Below, piece by piece: positions 59,272-64,000 of a stretch of DNA of 64,000 nucleotides. The stretch spans positions 1-64,000 of the forward strand of contig JAJFKP010000018.1 of assembly GCA_021773135.1 (NCBI GenBank), read 5' to 3'. Below the pieces are notes generated by a model. The model made no database searches and was not told the origin of the DNA. It was given only the letters and a program-made list of their open reading frames with translations. This DNA comes from Woeseiaceae bacterium. Lineage in GTDB: Bacteria; Pseudomonadota; Gammaproteobacteria; Steroidobacterales; Woeseiaceae. The translations under genes and the position numbers were made by a program. Numbering within the stretch: position 1 is the first letter of the stretch; the number at the start of each line of letters is the position of its first letter.

Positions 59272-60246
59272 TTGATTCACAAATTGGACACTGAAGCTGA
59301 CCGTCACACGGACCTCGATATCGCGGTGCTGATTCCCTGCTATAACGAAGAGGCGACGATAGCCAGTGTCGTTGCTTCATTCCGCGAACAACTCCCGACA
59401 GCGACCGTATACGTCTACGACAATAATTCCAGTGACAAGACCATGGAAGTAGCCGCACAGAGCGGCGCTGTCGTTCGGCGCGAAAAGCAACAGGGCAAGG
59501 GACACGTTGTGCGGCGCATGTTTTCAGATATTGATGCCTCGGTATATGTACTGGTTGATGGCGACGATACCTACGAAAGTGGACGCATCCAGTCAATGCT
59601 GGAAACTTTCATGCGCGATCATTGCGACATGCTGAACGGCCGCCGCGTTACAGAAATCGCCGCGGCGTATCGATTCGGACATCAGTTCGGCAACCGTCTG
59701 CTCACCGGCATTGTTAACTGGATTTTTGGCAAGCGATGCGATGACATCTTGTCCGGATATCGTATTTTTTCACGGCGCTTCGTCAAATCGTTTCCCGCGC
59801 TGTCGACTGGATTCGAAATAGAAACCGAGCTGACCGTACATGCCCTGTCGCTAAACATGCCAATCGCCGAAGTAGATACCCAGTACAAGGACCGGCCGGA
59901 GGAAAGCGTCAGCAAACTCAACACGTATCGTGACGGATTGAGGATTCTGTGGACGATCCTGGTCCTGACTAAAGACGAACGTCCGTTTTTCTTTTACTCG
60001 ATATTGTTTGGGCTGATGGCAGCATCCTCACTCGCACTGGGCATACCGGTCGCGCTGGAATTTCTTGACACCGGTTTGGTACTGCGCTTTCCCACCGCTA
60101 TTCTTGCGGCCAGCATCATGGTTTTGGCATTTCTTTCACTGACGACCGGCCTGGTACTTGATTCCGTAGCCCGCGGCAGACGAGAGAGCAAGCGCCTGCA
60201 TTACCTGTCGCTCTCCTGGCTCGGTCAGGATCGGCGCAAATCCTGA
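59272..60246 (+). CDS. GT2 glycosyltransferase with C-terminal membrane segments
   Basis: A 324-residue protein with IAVLIPCYNEEATIASVVAS at the N terminus, YDNNSSDKTMEVA, and the DxD-type VDGDDTYES. Two or three hydrophobic segments follow at the C terminus (about 240-300). The start must be upstream of DIAVLIPCYNEE. TTG at 59272, just after a stop and with AAGGG upstream, is the only candidate. Its stop overlaps the methyltransferase ATG by one base. It probably makes a lipid-linked sugar. Confidence 0.82.
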   Translation: MIHKLDTEADRHTDLDIAVLIPCYNEEATIASVVASFREQLPTATVYVYDNNSSDKTMEVAAQSGAVVRREKQQGKGHVVRRMFSDIDASVYVLVDGDDTYESGRIQSMLETFMRDHCDMLNGRRVTEIAAAYRFGHQFGNRLLTGIVNWIFGKRCDDILSGYRIFSRRFVKSFPALSTGFEIETELTVHALSLNMPIAEVDTQYKDRPEESVSKLNTYRDGLRILWTILVLTKDERPFFFYSILFGLMAASSLALGIPVALEFLDTGLVLRFPTAILAASIMVLAFLSLTTGLVLDSVARGRRESKRLHYLSLSWLGQDRRKS

Positions 60247-60998
60247 TGAACCAGCTGACGACAGAATCGCCACTACACCAGCATTCTGGCGGCGAAAATC
60301 TCGAAGTCATGCGCGAAGCACGAAAATATAATCGCTATCTACGAGCGTTGATACGCCAATACGCGGGTGACGCTGAAACCGCGCTGGATTTTGGGGCCGG
60401 TATCGGTACCTTCAGCGACAGCCTCGGAATTCCCGATGAGCACGTCTATTGCATCGAACCGGATGAGTCTTCGCGGACATTCCTCGCTCGCAAAGGACAT
60501 AAACCATACAAAGACCTGCATTGCCTTGACGATGCGATCGTCGATTATGTATTTACGTTGAATGTTCTCGAACACATTGAGGATGACGCTGCGGCGCTTG
60601 CGGAAATTCACCGGGTACTGAAACCCGGTGGGCGCCTGATGATCTATGTTCCTGCATTCATGCTGCTTTATTCTTCAATGGATGCACATGTGGGACATCA
60701 CCGACGCTACCGCATGCGGGGTCTTCAAAACCTCGTTCTACGAGCTGGATTCGAGGTGGAGACATGTGCGTATACCGATGCGCTCGGTTTTTTCGCGACA
60801 TTGGCTTTTAAACTGTTCGATGGACCGGAACCCGCGCCGCTCAATCCACGCACGGTGGGCTTTTACGATCGCTACCTTTTTCCGCTGAGTCGACTCATGT
60901 CGGTTCCACTCGCCAAGGTCCTGGGAAAGAACCTGCTCGTGGTAGCCTCCAAACCAGGCGAGAATAATGGTCATGGTACGTCTACTGGATCACACTGA
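60246..60998 (+). CDS. SAM-dependent methyltransferase
   Basis: A 250-residue class I methyltransferase with motif I ALDFGAGIGTFSD (about 47-59), the acidic CIEPDES end of strand 2, VFTLNVLEHIEDD (post-motif) and the HRVLKPGGRLMIYVP stretch typical of this family. Translation is coupled to the upstream GT2 gene (TGATG overlap), so it probably acts in the same surface-glycan or lipid pathway. The substrate is unknown. Confidence 0.82.
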   Translation: MNQLTTESPLHQHSGGENLEVMREARKYNRYLRALIRQYAGDAETALDFGAGIGTFSDSLGIPDEHVYCIEPDESSRTFLARKGHKPYKDLHCLDDAIVDYVFTLNVLEHIEDDAAALAEIHRVLKPGGRLMIYVPAFMLLYSSMDAHVGHHRRYRMRGLQNLVLRAGFEVETCAYTDALGFFATLAFKLFDGPEPAPLNPRTVGFYDRYLFPLSRLMSVPLAKVLGKNLLVVASKPGENNGHGTSTGSH

Positions 60999-61086
60999 AA
61001 TCGCAGTCATGCCTATAAACTTCATGTTCGAACGATAATTTCCAAGAGAGATTGGCATTGCGCCGGTGAGCCGGTGAAAGAACCAC

Positions 61087-62892
61087 ATGAAAACATCGAC
61101 AGCTTACCTGGTGATCTGGCTGATCGGCACTCTGATTGCGGTGTTGATGGCTTTAAACATGCTGACCGCAGCTTTCGTGGACGGCAGCTATATTCCGGTC
61201 GGCAATGATTCGTTTTACCACGCGCGACGCATACTCGACGCGGCGATCGGTGAACGTGGGTTCTATCAATACGACACCATGATTCATGCTCCCGAGGGCA
61301 GCTGGTTGAACTGGCCCTGGGGTTACGACTACCTCGCGGCATTGGCTTTGTCATTAGCGCTCGCGATAAGCCCGGCACTGGATCCGATGGCTTTCCTCGC
61401 CCACATTCCGGTGTTCTGGTTACTGATTAATGCTGGATTGCTGACACTCATTGGCTGGTATAGCGGGCTTCGACCGGCGTTTGCGGCGCTGATGATGGCT
61501 GGCTTCGCACTCTCACCATTAACACAAACCATGCACGGCGTTGGCGTCATCGATCATCACTTCCTGGAGCTGACTTTTGTACTTGCGGCCGTGGTGGCGG
61601 GGCTGCGCTATTTTTCTCGCAACACCAGGCCTGCTGACGCTGTCCTGTTTGGCGTCGCGCTAGGCCTTGCCCCGGCGTTTCATAACGGCCTGTTCATTTT
61701 GCAGGTGCCGGTGCTCGTATGCCTGCTGATATCCTGGATTCGCGCTCAGACACCGGCTGCAGGATCCTTGCGGCTGTTCGCAGGCACCTTATTCGTAACG
61801 ACGCTCGCCATAGCTTTACCTTCGGGCCCGTTCCGCGACCTGCAATTCGAATTCTGGACACTGTCCTGGTTTCATCTGTACATCGCCGGATGTACCGCCA
61901 ACTGCCTCCTGTTTTTCACTATCAAGCCTTTCCGGAAGCGCAATATGGCTGTGCTTGCCGGTATTGGCGGCGTTCTCGCGATTCCCCTCTTTGCGAAAAT
62001 TCTTATTGGAGCAGCTTTCCTTAGCGGCGAGCTAAAGATTATTCAGGAGGTCGCGGAGGTGCAAAGTCCGATCTCGCGATTGCTCGGACCGGGCGGCCTG
62101 ATCTGGATCACAACCTATTACAGCTGGCTTTTCTTTCTAACGCCAGTGTTGGTCGGTTGGTTTGCCATGCGCGCATGGCGATCTGGTGAGCCAACAGATC
62201 GATATATTTCAATTTTCATTGTATTCGGATTGACGCTTTTGTTAGCGCAGTTTCGATTTCATCCGTTCGGGTCCTGGGCGATCTTGCTGGGTGGACTCCT
62301 GCTCGTGCAGGAACACAGCGACAGGCTTAAATTAACTTCGTTGGCCTCTGTCGGCGCGGCAATAATGGTCGTGGCCCTGGCGTATCAGCCGGCGGTAAAA
62401 AATCGCCTATTTCTGCGCTACCCGCCCGGTAACAATGTTGACTATGCGGCGACCCGATCGTTATACCCGGACCTCGCAGCTGCCTGCAGAGAGCAACCTG
62501 GCCTTGCAATCTCATACAACGATGACGGCCACCACGTTCGCTATCACACCGATTGCAGCGTCGTAAGCAACAATTTCCTGATGACGCCGCAGCATGAACA
62601 GAAAGTCGTCGAGCTCGACCGGCTGCTGCAGATGGACCCGGAGCAATTGCTGGTTGAGGCGCCGCACGTTGACTACATTTTTGCGCGCCTGTTTCAGATA
62701 TTTTCGGCTGATCCGGATGGACGCGTGGCGCCCGCACCGATATCTCACATCGTTTCGGTTAATGCGCCGCTCTTCGTCGCCCTGATGTTCGCAGATGAGT
62801 TGCCCGAAGAGTATGTGTTACTCGACGAGGTCAGGCTGGAAGACGAACGCGACTTTGCGTTCGGGCGTGTTTACAAGATCGTACGCGACTAG
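61087..62892 (+). CDS. STT3/oligosaccharyltransferase-like GT-C membrane protein
   Basis: A 601-residue protein with about 11-13 membrane segments and a C-terminal soluble part of about 150 residues. After the first segment comes GNDSFYHARRILDAA, and later GVIDHHFLEL. These resemble the metal-binding first-loop acidic motif and the DHH motif of STT3/AglB/PglB enzymes. The WWDYG peptide motif is not present; NDDGHHVRYHT stands at a similar place. It may transfer a lipid-linked glycan to protein, but another GT-C activity is possible. It is on the same strand as the GT2 and methyltransferase genes. Confidence 0.6.
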   Translation: MKTSTAYLVIWLIGTLIAVLMALNMLTAAFVDGSYIPVGNDSFYHARRILDAAIGERGFYQYDTMIHAPEGSWLNWPWGYDYLAALALSLALAISPALDPMAFLAHIPVFWLLINAGLLTLIGWYSGLRPAFAALMMAGFALSPLTQTMHGVGVIDHHFLELTFVLAAVVAGLRYFSRNTRPADAVLFGVALGLAPAFHNGLFILQVPVLVCLLISWIRAQTPAAGSLRLFAGTLFVTTLAIALPSGPFRDLQFEFWTLSWFHLYIAGCTANCLLFFTIKPFRKRNMAVLAGIGGVLAIPLFAKILIGAAFLSGELKIIQEVAEVQSPISRLLGPGGLIWITTYYSWLFFLTPVLVGWFAMRAWRSGEPTDRYISIFIVFGLTLLLAQFRFHPFGSWAILLGGLLLVQEHSDRLKLTSLASVGAAIMVVALAYQPAVKNRLFLRYPPGNNVDYAATRSLYPDLAAACREQPGLAISYNDDGHHVRYHTDCSVVSNNFLMTPQHEQKVVELDRLLQMDPEQLLVEAPHVDYIFARLFQIFSADPDGRVAPAPISHIVSVNAPLFVALMFADELPEEYVLLDEVRLEDERDFAFGRVYKIVRD

Positions 62893-63990
62893 TCACTGTT
62901 GTTGGCTGCCTGCACCGAGCGAATTGGCAACTTCCACGAATTGAAGTTGATCGCCGACCAGGTTGATGCGAAAAAGGCCATCTCCCAGGCCCCGCCCTAT
63001 TAAGGCTTCGATGGCAGGTTGAAATTCCGGATTCTTATTTGCAACCCAGATGTACTCCCAGTTTCGCAATTCCTCTCGAAGTGAATCGGGATCGGTGAGC
63101 AACCTGACCGAAGTTTCCTCTACGTGCACGCGACCGGGCGACAGCTGATACTGCAGCATTTGTCCGAGGACGCCGTTTTCGACGTCATTCGGGAAGAAGA
63201 CCCACAAGGGCGAATTTCCCGTCAGTTCGCGCATGCGCTCTGTAATCGGTTCTGTTTGTACGCGAAATTCATGCGGCGGCTGTTCCGAATAGAGCGGCCG
63301 CAGATAGGGTGATTCGAACACGTACATCGCCAACAGAAGTATCGCGAATATGAAGAAACGTTTTTCAACGAAAAGTTTTTCACCTAATTTCACTGGTTTG
63401 GCTTGCGCACCTTCAAACAACGGCAGGAGCGGTGAAAAGCAGAACAGCGCAATGGGCAGCAACATCGAATGTGAGTAACGGACATACGAGGACAGCAACA
63501 GGTCGTAGTCTGATTTCGAAGCGTAGCGATAACCGAGATAAAGACCAGCTATATACACTACACCTGTGAGCCACGTGCTTAACGATGCAACCAGCCACCT
63601 GAGACGGATTTCCTTTGCAAGCAGCGCGTACCAGGCCAGGAAAATTGCAATCAGCGAGAAGCCGAGCATGGAAAATGTCGTTAGTCGAAAGCGTTCCGTA
63701 AAGGCACTCATGATCGGGTAGCTGAAGGCGTTGTACTGCGCGGATACTTCGTCTTTACTTATTTGTTGATGCATCAACACTTCGACGAAGCGTCGGGTCA
63801 ACTCCTGCTGCTGCCTGTCGGTCAGGACACTTTGGCCGGATACAATGCTGCCTAATAATGAGGCGGCTTCCCCCTCGCCTGCTTCAACCGCCAGCGAATC
63901 ACGATTCGAATTCCAGACGAACAAGATTGAAAGACACAAGACCAGTGTTACGCTCGGAAAAGCCGCGGCCCGCAACCAACGTCGAGACAT
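62893..63990 (-). CDS. Polytopic membrane protein of unknown function
   Basis: A 365-residue protein with one N-terminal membrane segment, a soluble loop (about 35-100), four further segments (about 102-235) and a periplasmic-type C-terminal domain. The layout recalls GT-C glycosyltransferase fragments, but no catalytic motif is seen. The ATG at 63990 has AGGAAAG directly upstream. The frame stays open to the window end, so a longer protein is not excluded. It converges tail-to-tail with the STT3-like gene (adjacent stops). Confidence 0.6.
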   Translation of the reverse strand: MSRRWLRAAAFPSVTLVLCLSILFVWNSNRDSLAVEAGEGEAASLLGSIVSGQSVLTDRQQQELTRRFVEVLMHQQISKDEVSAQYNAFSYPIMSAFTERFRLTTFSMLGFSLIAIFLAWYALLAKEIRLRWLVASLSTWLTGVVYIAGLYLGYRYASKSDYDLLLSSYVRYSHSMLLPIALFCFSPLLPLFEGAQAKPVKLGEKLFVEKRFFIFAILLLAMYVFESPYLRPLYSEQPPHEFRVQTEPITERMRELTGNSPLWVFFPNDVENGVLGQMLQYQLSPGRVHVEETSVRLLTDPDSLREELRNWEYIWVANKNPEFQPAIEALIGRGLGDGLFRINLVGDQLQFVEVANSLGAGSQQQ

Positions 63991-64000
63991 ACTTTCCTGC

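Overview
The window reads as a chromosomal segment of a gammaproteobacterium. Gene order matches the group closely: pncC-recA-recX-alaS-csrA-tRNA-Ser(GCU); fmdB-DUF502-aspS-nudB; clpB-pgeF-rluD next to bamD; pilS-pilR-pilA-pilBCD-coaE-zapD; DUF721-M23-secA-mutT. The mix of a sulfatase, a DUF6090-type membrane protein and surface glycan genes would suit a free-living (perhaps marine) species, but the sequence alone does not fix the genus.

Layout. 1-2.4 kb: end of an unknown gene, a sulfatase, and tRNA-Ser(GCU) followed by three ~130-bp tandem repeats that each carry a copy of the tRNA 3' end. 2.4-13.8 kb: tRNA/repeat debris, then csrA, alaS, recX, recA, thpR, pncC and a glycosyltransferase (all leftward), mutS (rightward), and a PAP2-family protein with nudB. 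13.8-21.2 kb: aspS, DUF502, fmdB, clpB, pgeF and rluD (all leftward). 21.3-37.7 kb: an integrated element inserted between rluD and bamD, which are neighbours in many relatives. It has an integrase, an AlpA/excisionase-like protein, a primase-polymerase/helicase, both terminase subunits, a scaffold-like protein and small phage proteins, all leftward. A rightward cargo side carries an XRE/ImmA regulator pair, DUF2188, and an EcoRI-family adenine methyltransferase overlapping a DUF262-HNH nuclease. No portal, capsid or tail gene is recognisable. A shared 11-bp word at both edges is a candidate att core.

37.8-42.8 kb: bamD, then nadE, sucD and sucC (leftward). The end of nadE is followed by tandem copies of its own last codons plus 3' flank. 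42.9-53.1 kb: the type IV pilus regulators PilS/PilR, a pilin with a clear sigma-54 promoter, a second pilin, PilB, PilC, PilD, then coaE and zapD. 53.1-58.1 kb: mutT, secA and an M23 peptidase (leftward), the last behind a c-di-GMP-I (GEMM) riboswitch, with divergent DUF721/DciA. 58.2-64 kb: a surface-glycan cluster of two GT2 glycosyltransferases, a methyltransferase, an STT3-like membrane protein and another membrane protein.

Housekeeping blocks are ordinary. Points of interest are the integrated element (packaging genes without a visible capsid, plus a methylase-nuclease pair), the riboswitch, and two unrelated loci where the 3' end of a gene has been tandemly duplicated together with its downstream hairpins.
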